6,137 bases of DNA from JAQVOO01 sp964524755 (GTDB taxonomy: Bacteria; Spirochaetota; Spirochaetia; Sphaerochaetales; Sphaerochaetaceae): the NCBI GenBank assembly GCA_964524755.1, contig CAZGDR010000072.1:1-6137 (forward strand). Direction: 5' to 3'. The translations under genes and the position numbers were made by a program. The notes under the pieces were generated by a model. That model was not told the DNA's origin and did not search any database. It saw nothing but the letters and a program-made list of their open reading frames with translations. Every line of letters starts with the position of its first letter. Position 1 is the first letter of the stretch. This document shows positions 6,124 to 6,137 of this stretch, one piece after another.

Positions 6124-6137
6124 ATGGTACGTGTTGC
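6124..6137 (+). CDS. Start of an unidentified gene, cut off by the window end
   Basis: AGGAGG at 6112-6117 is six bases before ATG 6124, an ideal ribosome site. Only ATG GTA CGT GTT GC follows, reading Met-Val-Arg-Val and then a GC-starting codon. A GTG at 6121 is also in frame, but only three bases from the Shine-Dalgarno, so the ATG is preferred. The opening would suit many protein families, including a Rossmann-fold enzyme, but four residues cannot identify it. It is transcribed divergently from the importer operon. Confidence 0.7.

Overview
The window comes from a diderm bacterium of moderate, slightly AT-rich composition, most probably a spirochaete (Sphaerochaeta/Treponema-like). This is an inference. 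It rests mainly on the solute-binding protein, whose Sec signal ends in an 'LFAAGAAEQ'-type junction without a lipobox cysteine, a style common in spirochaete periplasmic binding proteins. Nothing in the window fixes the genus.

Layout. Bases 1-762 (+) hold the 3' three-quarters of a Gfo/Idh/MocA-family NAD(P)-dependent oxidoreductase, followed by a hairpin terminator (800-825). A 326-base gene-free stretch (763-1088) holds that terminator, a 9-bp direct repeat and a good sigma70-type promoter for the next gene. Bases 1089-1754 (+) encode a 221-residue HAD-superfamily hydrolase. Facing it, with only 9 bases between the stops, is a three-gene ABC importer operon on the minus strand. It is transcribed from about 5518 to 1764 in the order periplasmic binding protein (5496-4492), ATPase (4390-3299), fused two-domain permease (3294-1764). 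The permease is interrupted by 100 Ns (2034-2133). Codon phase on both sides shows that the gene is probably intact and that the N run is a placeholder of the wrong length.

From 5497 to 6123 there is a divergent control region of more than 600 bases with no convincing gene. It contains the near-consensus minus-strand promoter of the ABC operon (TTGACA, 17 bp, TAGACT), two perfect 8-bp inverted repeats, a possible plus-strand promoter with an exact TATAAT, and a leader with competing hairpins. It ends in a strong Shine-Dalgarno and the first codons of another plus-strand gene (6124 onward).

How the genes may fit together. The importer is of the COG1840/COG1178/COG3842 type usually annotated as Fe(III) transport. 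The binding protein, however, lacks the adjacent tyrosine pair of true ferric-binding proteins. With a sugar- or polyol-type oxidoreductase and a HAD phosphatase alongside, uptake of a small organic or phosphorylated solute is at least as plausible. That link is inference from neighbourhood, and the genes are in separate transcription units. I found no CRISPR, mobile element, tRNA, rRNA or defence system. The most checkable points are the mis-sized gap, the substrate question and the structured leader at 5960-6123.
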